Shown: positions 1 through 8,005, counted from the stretch's first letter. The stretch is 21,970 nt of DNA from Oscillospiraceae bacterium (GCA_019422905.1 JAHZCM010000027.1:1-21970), one strand, 5' to 3'. A program made the numbers and translations. Notes: generated by a model not told the origin, from the letters alone.

Positions 1-521
1 TGCCGGCGGGCATCCACCACGTTTCGGAGGTCGAGGATGAAGAAACCTTCCCGCTTCTGCATCTTCTGGTCGATTACGAGGATGAAAAGGACAACTATGC
101 GGCGCAGCTCAAAGCGGGCATCGACCTTGGAAACGGCTATTGCGTCCGCATGTTCCCTGTGTGGTTCTCGTTCCGCGGCAATTCGGCGATTCAGCTTGCG
201 ATGGGCAAGGCCGCGTCGATTGTCGGACGGTATTTTGAAGACGAGGCGCTTCTTGGAATCGCACGGGAGCAATTATACTGGATGGCGGGCAAGAACCCGT
301 TTTGCCAGCCGCTGATTTACGGCGAGGGAGAGCGGTACGCGCAGATGGATGCGAACTATCCGGGCGAAATGGCCGGAGAGATGCCCGTCGGTATTGAAAC
401 GCTTGGAAATGAGGATGAGCCGTATTGGCCTTCGGGCAACAATGCGACGTATAAAGAGGTTTGGCTGACGACGGCCGGGCGCTGGCTCGCAGTTGCAGCG
501 GACCTTTACCCCAAAATTTAA
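1..521 (+). CDS. Probable (alpha/alpha)6-barrel glycoside hydrolase, GH9-like (3' part only)
   Basis: The 5' end lies outside the window; the frame is open from base 3 to the TAA at 519-521, leaving 172 residues. The visible segment has the look of the C-terminal end of a GH9-type glycosidase: WMAGKNPF (compare the WxxGrNP motif of GH9), then YGEGERY, then a late acidic and aromatic patch PYWPSGNNATYKEVW, and a C-terminal helix rich in A/L. GH9 enzymes hydrolyse beta-1,4-glucans or related beta-glycosides by an inverting mechanism. Only 25 nt separate it from the cellobiose 2-epimerase gene on the same strand, so the two are probably co-transcribed. That supports a role in releasing or trimming beta-linked oligosaccharides. 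The family call is from memory of motifs on a fragment; another (alpha/alpha)6 family is possible. I cannot say whether it carries a signal peptide. Confidence 0.5.
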   Translation, partial: PAGIHHVSEVEDEETFPLLHLLVDYEDEKDNYAAQLKAGIDLGNGYCVRMFPVWFSFRGNSAIQLAMGKAASIVGRYFEDEALLGIAREQLYWMAGKNPFCQPLIYGEGERYAQMDANYPGEMAGEMPVGIETLGNEDEPYWPSGNNATYKEVWLTTAGRWLAVAADLYPKI

Positions 522-546
522 CAGGAGAGGAAAGTGACGAAAAACC

Positions 547-2232
547 ATGGAAAAGCTCTTGAAACTCAGAGACGAAATGCGCGAGGATCTGCTTCACGGG
601 TCCATATTCCCGTTCTGGCAGAAATACACGGTCGATGTGGAGAACGGCGGCTTTTACGGCGCTGTAACCGTCGATCAGGAAATTCAGAAGGACGCACCGA
701 AGGGGCTTGTGCTGAACGCCCGCCTGCTCTGGACCTTCGCGGGCGCATACCGCATCTTCGGCGACCCGGCCTATAAGGCGCTTGCCGACCGCGCGTTTGA
801 TTACATCCGGGAGTATTTCTGGGACGCGGAAAACGGCGGTGGCTTCTGGATGCTGAACGCGGATGGCACCGTGCTTGACGATACGAAAATGACCTACGGG
901 CAGGGCTTTCTGCTTTACGCATTTTCGGAGTATGTCCGCGCGACGGGCAGCGAGGAGGCGCGGAAATACGCCGATCTCGTCTATGACTATATCGAAAACG
1001 AATGCCGGGAGGGCAAGTATTATCTGGAGAATGCGCGCGGAACCGGCAGCGGCAACGGTGCGATCACCGAGGCCGGCAATCTTTCCATGAACACACACAT
1101 TCACATTCTGGAGCCGATGACGTGTTATTTCCGCATCCGGCACGACCGCTGCGTCGAAGAAAGCCTTGCGAATCTGATCGAGGTCACGGGCCGCAGAATC
1201 TACGATACGGAGCGCCACCACTTCGTCATGTTCTTTGACAGCGAGATGAATCCGCTGCCGGGTGAGGTGTCCTTTGGCCACGACATCGAAGGCTCGTGGC
1301 TGCTGACGGAGGCCGCGGAGGTGCTCGAAAAGTACGGTGCGGATCAGGCGCGGGCAAAGGTTCTGCTCAGGGAAGCGAAAGAGGTCGCGATCCATATGGT
1401 GAATTTCACGCTGGAGCACGGTCTGGATGCGGACGGCGGCCTGTTCGACGAGGGCTATGAGGCGGGCGGCATCGCCGTGCCGAACAAGGTCTGGTGGGGA
1501 CAGGCGGAAGCCGTCGTCGGCTGCGTCAACGCATACCAGCTTACCGGCGACGAACGGTATGCCGATACGGCGCTGAAGGTCTGGGAATATATCAAGCGCG
1601 AGGTCATCAACGGCCCTGCGGGCGAGTGGCTTGCTGTGGGCAGGAATTCACCCAAGGAGGAAAACTCGCACCTGCTCTGCGGCCCGTGGAAATGCCCGTA
1701 TCACAACGCCCGCGCCGCGTTTGAGATCTGCGAGCGTGTGCGGTGTGCGGTGAACGGAGTGCGGTTTGTCCCGGTTGACGCGGAAAACCGTGTGCGCGTC
1801 AACGCCTTTCTGATGGAGCACTGGTTTGCCACCGACATGATTATCCGCGGCGTGCGTGTTGATATGACGAAAGCGCAGGGGATCGTTGCGTTGGAAAACG
1901 ATGAAATCGCCGGACTGATGATGTATGGCATCGACGGGGCGGACTGCGAGATCCTGTCCCTCGACAGCCTGCGCCCGAATACCGGGCTCGGCACGGCGCT
2001 GATCGGCGAGGCGGAGAAAATCGCCCGCCAAAACGGCTGCACACGCTTAAAGCTGATTACAACGAACGACAACATCCATGCGCTGCGGTTTTATCAGAAG
2101 CGCGGATTTGACATGGCGCGTCTGTACCGCAATGCGCTGGAGGTTTCGCGGCGCATGAAGCCGTCCATTCCGCTCATCGGCGAAAACGATATTCCGCTTC
2201 GCCACGAGATTGAGTTTGAGAAAATGCTGTGA
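547..2232 (+). CDS. Cellobiose 2-epimerase (AGE family) fused to a C-terminal GNAT N-acetyltransferase domain
   Basis: This 561-residue protein has two parts. Residues 1 to about 395 are an AGE-superfamily epimerase that closely recalls Ruminococcus albus cellobiose 2-epimerase (EC 5.1.3.11; reversible epimerisation of the reducing glucose of beta-1,4 disaccharides to mannose). Landmarks are PFWQKY near residue 20, ENGGFYG, His184/His186 in NTHIHILEP, His245 in GHDIEGSWLL, VWWGQAEAVVG, and His386 in GPWKCPYHNAR; the last two histidines correspond to the known catalytic pair. The AGE enzymes I recall end about here, at roughly 390 residues. From about residue 400 to 561 follows a complete GNAT domain with an acetyl-CoA loop near 476-490 (RPNTGLGTALIGEA) and the ending ALRFYQKRGFD. 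No stop or start separates them. An AGGAG site at 523 is 16-20 nt upstream of the ATG, which is long. It is probably cytoplasmic, since no signal peptide is visible. Confidence 0.9.
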   Translation: MEKLLKLRDEMREDLLHGSIFPFWQKYTVDVENGGFYGAVTVDQEIQKDAPKGLVLNARLLWTFAGAYRIFGDPAYKALADRAFDYIREYFWDAENGGGFWMLNADGTVLDDTKMTYGQGFLLYAFSEYVRATGSEEARKYADLVYDYIENECREGKYYLENARGTGSGNGAITEAGNLSMNTHIHILEPMTCYFRIRHDRCVEESLANLIEVTGRRIYDTERHHFVMFFDSEMNPLPGEVSFGHDIEGSWLLTEAAEVLEKYGADQARAKVLLREAKEVAIHMVNFTLEHGLDADGGLFDEGYEAGGIAVPNKVWWGQAEAVVGCVNAYQLTGDERYADTALKVWEYIKREVINGPAGEWLAVGRNSPKEENSHLLCGPWKCPYHNARAAFEICERVRCAVNGVRFVPVDAENRVRVNAFLMEHWFATDMIIRGVRVDMTKAQGIVALENDEIAGLMMYGIDGADCEILSLDSLRPNTGLGTALIGEAEKIARQNGCTRLKLITTNDNIHALRFYQKRGFDMARLYRNALEVSRRMKPSIPLIGENDIPLRHEIEFEKML

Positions 2233-2244
2233 GGGGCTGCAGAA

Positions 2245-2802
2245 ATGAAGCTGGTGTTTTTGTTTGGCGATGCTGCCGTGGGGAAAATGACCGTCGGGCA
2301 GGAGCTGATGAAGATTACGGGGCTGCGTCTGTTCCACAACCATATGACGATCGAGCCGGTGGTTGAAATCTTCGGCTCCTTTAACGGCCGTGCGATCAAC
2401 CGCCTGCGGGAGGTGGTTTTTGAGGAATTCGCGCAGACGGAACAGTACGGTATGATTTTCACTTATATGTGGGCGTTCGATTGGCAGTCCGATTGGGACT
2501 ATATCGCGCATGTCCGGGAGATTTTCAGGCGCTACAGCCCGGATACGGAGTTCTATTACGTGGAGCTGATCGCCCCGCAGGCGGTGCGCCTCGCGCGCAA
2601 CGAGACCGAAAACCGCTTAAAGCACAAAGCGACGAAGCGCGATCTTGAAGCCTCCCGGGCGCGCCTGTTGAATGACGGCAGCCGTGCCCGTCTGGTCAGC
2701 GAGCCGGGCGAGCTTCCGTTTGAGCATTATCTGCGTATTGAAAATACCAACGTGCCGCCGGAGGAGGCGGCAGCCAGAATCAAGGCGTGTTTTGAACTGT
2801 AA
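2245..2802 (+). CDS. Small P-loop NTPase, shikimate/chloramphenicol-kinase-like
   Basis: This 185-residue soluble protein has a Walker A loop at residues 8-16 (GDAAVGKMT, GxxxxGKMT) directly after a hydrophobic strand, the arrangement of the small-molecule kinase branch of P-loop proteins (AAA_18/shikimate-kinase-like). A hydrophobic strand followed by acidic or aromatic residues (YGMIFTYMWAFDW) could supply the second strand and Walker B region. A basic stretch near residues 120-140 (RNETENRLKHKATKR) looks like a lid with arginines. The substrate is unknown. The gene begins 12 nt after the epimerase-GNAT stop and ends just before a terminator, so it is probably the last gene of that operon. 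The ribosome site (GAGGGG) is poor, which suggests translational coupling to the upstream gene. Confidence 0.7.
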   Translation: MKLVFLFGDAAVGKMTVGQELMKITGLRLFHNHMTIEPVVEIFGSFNGRAINRLREVVFEEFAQTEQYGMIFTYMWAFDWQSDWDYIAHVREIFRRYSPDTEFYYVELIAPQAVRLARNETENRLKHKATKRDLEASRARLLNDGSRARLVSEPGELPFEHYLRIENTNVPPEEAAARIKACFEL

Positions 2803-2821
2803 GCATATACTGTAAGCATAT
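2796..2821 (+). repeat. Perfect tandem 13-bp duplication spanning a stop codon
   Basis: ACTGTAAGCATAT occurs at 2796-2808 and again, without a gap, at 2809-2821. The first copy contains the TAA stop (2800-2802) of the P-loop gene; the second lies between the stop and the terminator stem. It looks like a replication-slippage duplication. Confidence 0.9.
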
Positions 2822-2822
2822 G

Positions 2823-2860
2823 AAAAGGACTTGCCGGAGCCGATCCGACAAGTCCTTTTT
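2823..2860. terminator. Hairpin terminator between convergent genes
   Basis: The 11-bp arms AAAAGGACTTG (2823-2833) and CAAGTCCTTTT (2849-2859) pair perfectly. The loop can add an inner CGGA/TCCG stem. The run of T at 2856-2860 serves the plus-strand operon. The matching A-run on the left gives a U-tail for the minus-strand lipoprotein gene, so it can work in both directions. Confidence 0.85.
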
Positions 2861-2873
2861 CGTGTACTGCTTT

Positions 2874-3368
2874 TTATAAACCGTAGTTTTCGACGCCGGA
2901 AAGCTCGAAACTTTCCTTGGTATGTTTGAGCGCCGCGCCGTAGAATTCGTCCCAATACATGGCCGGCGCATCGGGAGAGAGCGGGTGCAGCCGTTGTCCG
3001 TCCGCGTCGCGCACGACGGCGTAGGCGTATTCGCTGTAAATCAAAATGCCTTCGATTTTCGACTGTGCCCGCACCGCCGTATAGGTGTCCGGCAAGGTGT
3101 AAACGGAATTTACACCGTCTGCCGGCAGCTCATCAAAATCAAACACATGGGTGTACGGCGGAATGAGCGTCATTGTGTTCGCTTCGTCGTCTGTTGCGCC
3201 GTTTTCGAGAAAAACGGGGCTTTCGCCGTCGAAGGAAAGCCGCAGGACCGAAACGCCGCCGTCCGCCGTGTCAAATTCCAGCACAGGTACCTCCTCCGCC
3301 CCTGCGGAGCAGGCGGAAAGGCAAAACGCGAGCAGAATAAGCAAAATAGGGAAAATATACTTTTTCAT
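2874..3368 (-). CDS. Putative lipoprotein of unknown function
   Basis: The protein has 164 residues. The N-terminus MKKYIF, a hydrophobic core to about residue 16 and the lipobox LSAC with Cys20 indicate a signal-peptidase-II lipoprotein anchored on the outer face of the membrane. The mature part is acidic, with no motif I recognise and no internal repeats. Stretches such as GGVSVLRLSFDGESPVFLE suggest a small beta-rich domain. The start is supported by an AGGAGGGC site (3378-3385 on the plus strand) placed 6 nt before the ATG. It stands alone between two terminators with its own promoter, so neighbours say nothing about its role. Confidence 0.8.
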   Translation of the reverse strand: MKKYIFPILLILLAFCLSACSAGAEEVPVLEFDTADGGVSVLRLSFDGESPVFLENGATDDEANTMTLIPPYTHVFDFDELPADGVNSVYTLPDTYTAVRAQSKIEGILIYSEYAYAVVRDADGQRLHPLSPDAPAMYWDEFYGAALKHTKESFELSGVENYGL

Positions 3369-3416
3369 ACGGATGCCCTCCTTCCCAAATCGATGGACCT
3401 TTTGCCTTCTGATTTC

Positions 3417-3445
3417 AGCTTATCATACGTCCGATATGGTGTCAA
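3417..3445 (-). promoter_or_regulatory. Possible promoter of the lipoprotein gene
   Basis: On the minus strand a perfect -35 TTGACA (3445-3440) is followed by 17 nt and a weak -10, TAAGCT (3422-3417). The -35 is good and the -10 poor. The position, after the upstream terminator and about 50 nt before the start codon, is right. Confidence 0.45.
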
Positions 3446-3452
3446 GGTTTGA

Positions 3453-3489
3453 GTATAAAATAAGCCTGCCGCATGAGCGCCGGCAGGCT
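3453..3489 (-). terminator. Terminator of the secA-GNAT-DUF4268 gene set
   Basis: Perfect 9-bp arms, AGCCTGCCG (3463-3471) and CGGCAGGCT (3481-3489), enclose a 9-nt loop. Read on the minus strand the stem is followed by TATTTTAT. It lies 6 nt beyond the end of the DUF4268 gene. Confidence 0.8.
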
Positions 3490-3495
3490 CAGGTA

Positions 3496-4428
3496 CTATG
3501 TATTGTATCGGTGAGCAATTCGGCGCAGTCGGAGCGCCATGTCACAGAACCAGTCAAAATAAGACGGCCACGCCGCGCCGTCCGTCCGGATGTCGCCGCT
3601 GCGGCGTGCCAAAATGCGGCAGTCCTTGCTGGCGGTGATCCAATCGAGCGGGGAGCCCAGCTCCGCTTCAATCTCTTCCTTGTGCTCCATGAATTTTCGA
3701 AAGGCTGCCCGATCGCCGTGAATGTATATGGCGGCGCCGAGCAGCTTCTTCTGTGTGTTGACGGAAATTTCCAACTCAACGACAGAGCTTCCGATGCTGA
3801 GGGAATACCAGTGCTGGGGCTGCGCCTTGCGCATGGAAAAGTTTTTCCGGAATTCCGGCTTTGCAAACGCGTAGTCGTTGAAATTCTGCCAGAACTCCAA
3901 TTGAAGCGCCTGCGTATCAGACAGGCCCGCAGAGGCTTTGAGGTTTTTAACCCAGTTGTTCGGGCGTTCCACAACATTGAATTTTGGCGCAAGCGGCGAA
4001 TCACCAATACGCCACAGCTCAATTTCCAGAAGGAAAAAGCCGATGTGGTCGTCCGTGTGCTGGTTCAGCCATTCTATCGCCTGCCGGTGCTCATCACGCG
4101 CTCTCTTTACAATCCAGACGACGACTTCGGCGTCCTTGCCGGAAGCATACGTGATCATTTTACCGAGGTGGTCGTGGTTGGTGTCCTCAAGCTGATTCTC
4201 AATGATAATTTTGCGGCCGGTGCCGTTTTCCGCTGCGAGAAGATCAGCACGGAAGCCGCCGACGGGGGACTCCAGCTCCAGCAGGCTCATGCTGATGCCG
4301 ATCGTATCGCTCAGCATAGCAAGATTGTCCTGCTGTGAAAGCCATCTGGAAAAGTCGTGTGCTTCATGCGGCCAGACGCTGTGCAGGTCGTCGATTTTTT
4401 CGATTTTTCCGAGCGTATGCATATTCAT
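3496..4428 (-). CDS. DUF4268 protein with PD-(D/E)xK nuclease-like N-terminal region
   Basis: This 310-residue soluble protein matches the pattern of DUF4268-containing proteins. The N-terminal part shows the core of a PD-(D/E)xK fold: Glu51/Glu53, GGFRAD with Asp62, then IIIENQ with Glu77 and Gln79, followed by HDHLGKMITYASG. The middle has WLNQ and PNNWVKN. The C-terminal third (about 200-300) is the DUF4268 segment, with LEFWQNF and the ending WPSYFDWFCDMA. The fold suggests nucleic-acid binding or cleavage, but family function is, to my knowledge, unproven; Gln instead of Lys in the ExK position is tolerated in some nucleases. The start overlaps the preceding gene's stop as TAATG, implying translational coupling. 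A second in-frame ATG two codons in (M3) lies 7 nt after GAGGT and could be the true start. Confidence 0.8.
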   Translation of the reverse strand: MNMHTLGKIEKIDDLHSVWPHEAHDFSRWLSQQDNLAMLSDTIGISMSLLELESPVGGFRADLLAAENGTGRKIIIENQLEDTNHDHLGKMITYASGKDAEVVVWIVKRARDEHRQAIEWLNQHTDDHIGFFLLEIELWRIGDSPLAPKFNVVERPNNWVKNLKASAGLSDTQALQLEFWQNFNDYAFAKPEFRKNFSMRKAQPQHWYSLSIGSSVVELEISVNTQKKLLGAAIYIHGDRAAFRKFMEHKEEIEAELGSPLDWITASKDCRILARRSGDIRTDGAAWPSYFDWFCDMALRLRRIAHRYNT

Positions 4429-5087
4429 TACCTCGCGGGACGTTCAGGACCGGCAAGCATTTCCGCAAGCGAAACCGGCTCCAGAGCGCGGAGGGCGGGA
4501 TGATCCGTCAGGGTTTTGAGCATCCGCCAGCCGAAAAGGCTTTCTCTGAAGTTTTCCTCCGTCGGGCGGAAGCCGAAATCCATGTACAACCGCGCGGCGA
4601 CCCATGTGGTCGTCTGGGTGGAGACGAAGACCTCGCCGTAGCCGAGCTCGCGCAGGCGGCGCAGCGTTTGGGCGATTAGCGGACGTGCAAGCCCCCGGCC
4701 CTGACAATCGCGCCGCACGGAAACCCAGTGCAGCCAACCGTCGCCGTCCGGCGCCTTGGGGTCGAAAAACGCCGTGGCGGTCGCCACCTTTTCGCCGCTC
4801 GGCGCGGTGATGAACAGCATCCGTTCAGGCAGCAGCGCCGTGAAATCCGCATAGTAGCGTGCCCACGCGTCAAGCCCCTCCGCATAGCAGTCAAACTCCC
4901 TGGCGGACTGCTCGATGCCAATCCAGGTATCCCGGTCGCCGTCCCGATACGCGGCAAACGCATAGCCCTCCGGCAGTGGGCAGTCCGGGATTTCCGCTTC
5001 GGCAGGGAGGCGCATGACAAGATGATAGTATTTCAGCCGGCTGTCGTGATTGTCAAAGGTCAAGCGATCCACGTCCTTTCCGTTCAT
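4428..5087 (-). CDS. GNAT family N-acetyltransferase
   Basis: This 219-residue protein has the GNAT acetyl-CoA-binding motif A at about residues 127-140 (VSVRRDCQGRGLARPLI, matching the Q/RxxGxG/A pattern). It is followed by a helix and the motif-B-like VSTQTTTWVAARLYMDFGFRP, typical of acetylation of small amines or protein termini. The acceptor is unknown. It starts 18 nt after the secA stop and its own stop overlaps the DUF4268 start, so secA, this gene and DUF4268 probably share a transcript. The ATG used here has no clear ribosome site. An in-frame TTG eight codons downstream has GGAAAGG about 11 nt before it, so the N-terminus is uncertain by eight residues. Confidence 0.85.
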   Translation of the reverse strand: MNGKDVDRLTFDNHDSRLKYYHLVMRLPAEAEIPDCPLPEGYAFAAYRDGDRDTWIGIEQSAREFDCYAEGLDAWARYYADFTALLPERMLFITAPSGEKVATATAFFDPKAPDGDGWLHWVSVRRDCQGRGLARPLIAQTLRRLRELGYGEVFVSTQTTTWVAARLYMDFGFRPTEENFRESLFGWRMLKTLTDHPALRALEPVSLAEMLAGPERPAR

Positions 5088-5105
5088 GCTCTGGCGGAGG
5101 AATTT

Positions 5106-7844
5106 TTATTCGTTTCTGCCGCAGCACTTTTTGTACTTTTTGCCGCTGCCGCAGGGGCAAGGGTCATTGCGGCCGGGTTTTTTGCCGTTCTTCACCGGCT
5201 GCTTTTTAGCGGGCGTATCGGAAGCGGTGGTGCCGGTTTCCTTGGCGACGGCCTCGCGCTTCGGCGCTTCCTTGGTCTTGAGGCGCACGGTGAGGATCAT
5301 GCGGGCGGTATCCTCGCGGATTGACGCAATCATCGCGTCGAACATGTCGAAGCCCTCGCTGCGGTATTCCACCACCGGGTCGTGCTGGCCATAAGCGCGC
5401 AGGCGGATGCCCTTTTGCAGCTCATCCATCGCGTCGATGTGGTCCATCCACTGCGTATCCACGTTTTTGAGGAGCACCATGCGCTCTACCTCGCGCATGA
5501 TCGGCTCAGTAAATTCCTTTTCGCGCAGGTCGTAGAGCTTCTGGGCGCGTTCCTTGAGGAATGCAGTCACTTCGGCCGGCTCCAAGTCCTCCAGGGCCTG
5601 TGCGTCGTAATGCAGCTCATCGGGCGTGATCATCCAGCCGAGGTAATGATTGCGCAGACCGCGAAGATCCCAGTCGTCGTGCGCCGCGTCGCCCGGCAGG
5701 AAGCGGGATACGTTCGACTCGATGGCCTGCTCGATCATCGACCAGATCTGCGGCTTCACGTTGTCCCCGTTCAGAACGCGGTCGCGTTGCTCGTAAATGA
5801 TCTCGCGCTGGCGGTTCATCACGTCGTCGTATTGGAGGACGTTCTTGCGGATTGCAAAGTTGCGGCCCTCCACCTTTTTCTGCGCGTTTTCAATGGTATT
5901 GGAGAGGATGGAGGCCTCAATCGGCGTATCCTCCTCCACATTCAGGCGATCCATCATGGTGCTGATGCGCTCGCCGCCGAACAGGCGCATCAGGTCGTCC
6001 TCGAGCGAGATGTAAAAGCGGCTCTTGCCGGGATCGCCCTGACGGCCGGCACGGCCGCGGAGCTGGTTGTCGATCCGGCGGGATTCATGCCGCTCGGTGC
6101 CGATGATGTACAGGCCGCCCAGCGCGCGGACCTCGTCTGCCTCCGGCGCGATCTGCTCCTTGTATTTCCGGTTCAGCTCCGCAAAGGTTCTGCGGGCCTC
6201 GAGAATTTCCTCATTGTCGGTATAACCGAACGCGGAGGCCTCGCCGATCAGCTCCTCGGGAACCTGCATGCGGCGCATTTCGGCGCGCGCCATAAATTCC
6301 GCGTTGCCGCCGAGCAGGATATCCGTGCCGCGGCCCGCCATGTTCGTCGCGATGGTCACGGCGCCCTTGCGGCCCGCCTGCGCGACGATTTCGGCTTCTT
6401 TTTCATGATATTTTGCGTTCAGCACCTCATGTTTCACGCCGCGGCGCTTGAGCATGGCGCTCAGCATCTCCGATTTTTCGATCGTGATGGTGCCGACCAG
6501 CACCGGCTGGCCCTTCTGATGGTGCTCGATGATGTCTTCGATCACGGCGTTGAACTTGCCTTTTTCGGTCTTGTAGACGACGTCGGCGCAGTCCTCGCGG
6601 ATCATCGGTTTGTTCGTCGGGATTTCCACAACGTCCAGCTTGTAGATCTCGCTGAATTCAGCCTCCTCGGTCATCGCGGTGCCGGTCATGCCGGAGAGCT
6701 TGTTGTACAGGCGGAAATAGTTCTGGAAGGTGATGGTCGCAAGCGTCTTGCTTTCGCGGGCGATCTTCACGTTTTCCTTCGCCTCAATCGCCTGATGCAG
6801 GCCCTCGTTGTAGCGGCCGAACATGAGACGGCCGGTGAACTCGTCCACGATGATGACCTCGCCGTCGCGCACCACATAGTCGATGTCGCGCTTCATGATG
6901 CCGTACGCCTTGATCGCCTGATTGATATGGTGCTGGATTGTGATGTTGTCCGGGTCGGTGAGGTTTTCGACGCTGAAATACTGCTCGGCCTTTTTGACGC
7001 CGCGCTTTGTGAGCGTGCAGGTTTTCTGCTTTTCGTTGACGATGTAGTCGTAGTCCTCGTAGAGCGCGTCGTTGTCCTCTTTTTCGTCTGTTTCCGCGAC
7101 GCGCACGGGCCGCAGCGACTTGGCAAAGCGGTCCGCCACCGCGTACAGCTCGGTGGACTGCTCGCCCTGGCCGGAGATAATCAGCGGGGTGCGGGCCTCG
7201 TCGATGAGAATGGAGTCTACCTCGTCCACGATGGCGTAGTTGTGTCCGCGCTGTACCTTGCGCTCCTTATAGGTGACCATGTTGTCGCGCAGGTAGTCGA
7301 AACCGAGCTCATTGTTCGTCGCGTAGGTGATGTCGCAGGCGTAAGCCTTTTTCTTTTCCTCGGCGTTCATGCCGGGGATCGCGAGGCCGACGGTAAGGCC
7401 CATATAGTTGAAAACGCGGGCCATCATTTCGCCCTGATATTTCGCGAGGTAATCGTTGACCGTGACGATATGCACGCCCTTGCCGGTCAGCGCGTTCAGG
7501 TAAGCCGGGAGCGCGGCGGTAAACGTTTTGCCTTCGCCGGTCTTCATCTCCGCGATACGGCCCTGATGCAGAATGATGCCGCCGACGACCTGCACCGGGA
7601 ACGGCTTGATCGAGAGCACGCGCCACATGGCCTCACGGCAGGCGGCAAAGGCCTCGGGCAGAATATCGTCCAGCGAGGAGCCGAGCGAGAGGCGCTCCTT
7701 GAGCTCCGGGGTCTGGTTCTTCAGCTCGCTGTCGGACATTTTCGCGTACTTGTCCTCCAGCGCGAGAACCGCCTCCTTGAGTGGCTCAATACGCTTTAAT
7801 TCTTTTTTGCTGTAGTTGCCGAACAGCTTTGTCAGTATGTTCAT
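5106..7844 (-). CDS. secA: Preprotein translocase ATPase SecA
   Basis: SecA drives secretory proteins through SecYEG using ATP. The 912-residue length is typical. Walker A is MKTGEGKT at residues 100-107 and the DEAD-type box is DEVD at 207-210, followed by SILIDEARTPLIISG. MFGRYNEGLHQAIEAKE and the helicase-II motifs TNMAGRGTDI and QLRGRAGRQGDPG are present. The C-terminus is a SEC-C zinc motif, Cys896, Cys898, Cys907 and Cys908 in DPCPCGSGKKYKKCCG. The ATG start (MNILTKLFGNY) fits the family and gives E. coli-like motif numbering, but the ribosome site GGAGAAAGG is better placed for an in-frame GTG four codons upstream (7856). The frame stays open further upstream to 7916. Firmicutes often have prfB after secA; here a GNAT gene follows instead. 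Confidence 0.97.
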   Translation of the reverse strand: MNILTKLFGNYSKKELKRIEPLKEAVLALEDKYAKMSDSELKNQTPELKERLSLGSSLDDILPEAFAACREAMWRVLSIKPFPVQVVGGIILHQGRIAEMKTGEGKTFTAALPAYLNALTGKGVHIVTVNDYLAKYQGEMMARVFNYMGLTVGLAIPGMNAEEKKKAYACDITYATNNELGFDYLRDNMVTYKERKVQRGHNYAIVDEVDSILIDEARTPLIISGQGEQSTELYAVADRFAKSLRPVRVAETDEKEDNDALYEDYDYIVNEKQKTCTLTKRGVKKAEQYFSVENLTDPDNITIQHHINQAIKAYGIMKRDIDYVVRDGEVIIVDEFTGRLMFGRYNEGLHQAIEAKENVKIARESKTLATITFQNYFRLYNKLSGMTGTAMTEEAEFSEIYKLDVVEIPTNKPMIREDCADVVYKTEKGKFNAVIEDIIEHHQKGQPVLVGTITIEKSEMLSAMLKRRGVKHEVLNAKYHEKEAEIVAQAGRKGAVTIATNMAGRGTDILLGGNAEFMARAEMRRMQVPEELIGEASAFGYTDNEEILEARRTFAELNRKYKEQIAPEADEVRALGGLYIIGTERHESRRIDNQLRGRAGRQGDPGKSRFYISLEDDLMRLFGGERISTMMDRLNVEEDTPIEASILSNTIENAQKKVEGRNFAIRKNVLQYDDVMNRQREIIYEQRDRVLNGDNVKPQIWSMIEQAIESNVSRFLPGDAAHDDWDLRGLRNHYLGWMITPDELHYDAQALEDLEPAEVTAFLKERAQKLYDLREKEFTEPIMREVERMVLLKNVDTQWMDHIDAMDELQKGIRLRAYGQHDPVVEYRSEGFDMFDAMIASIREDTARMILTVRLKTKEAPKREAVAKETGTTASDTPAKKQPVKNGKKPGRNDPCPCGSGKKYKKCCGRNE

Positions 7845-7927
7845 ATCGGGAAACACTGTCCTTTCTCCAAGGTGTGCATTTTTGATTTGTGCTGCGCCCT
7901 GCTTTGAAGAGGGCAAACATACACTTC

Positions 7928-7957
7928 AGTATAGCATGCCCAGCGGTGAAAAAGCAA
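7928..7957 (-). promoter_or_regulatory. Predicted secA promoter
   Basis: On the minus strand, -35 TTGCTT (7957-7952), an 18-nt spacer and -10 TATACT (7933-7928). Transcription would start near 7921, giving a leader of about 75 nt that includes a small GCCCT/AGGGC hairpin (7896-7914). Confidence 0.65.
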
Positions 7958-8005
7958 GAATTCATGCGAATATTCATAAAAACTTTATAGAAAGAGGATT
8001 CCCGC

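Noticed and set aside
109..1419. Minus-strand open frame (436 codons) opposite the glycosidase and epimerase
   Set aside because: Antisense shadow of two recognisable coding regions.
3496..4428. Restriction-modification system
   Set aside because: The nuclease-like fold is present but no methyltransferase or specificity gene is nearby.
5382..7799. Long open frame (about 805 codons) opposite secA
   Set aside because: It is an antisense shadow of a highly conserved gene in GC-rich DNA; the translation has no family features.
7845..7916. SecM-like arrest peptide or long N-terminal extension of SecA
   Set aside because: The 24 extra codons run in frame into secA, show no arrest-like motif and start without a ribosome site; part of the run is simply the leader.
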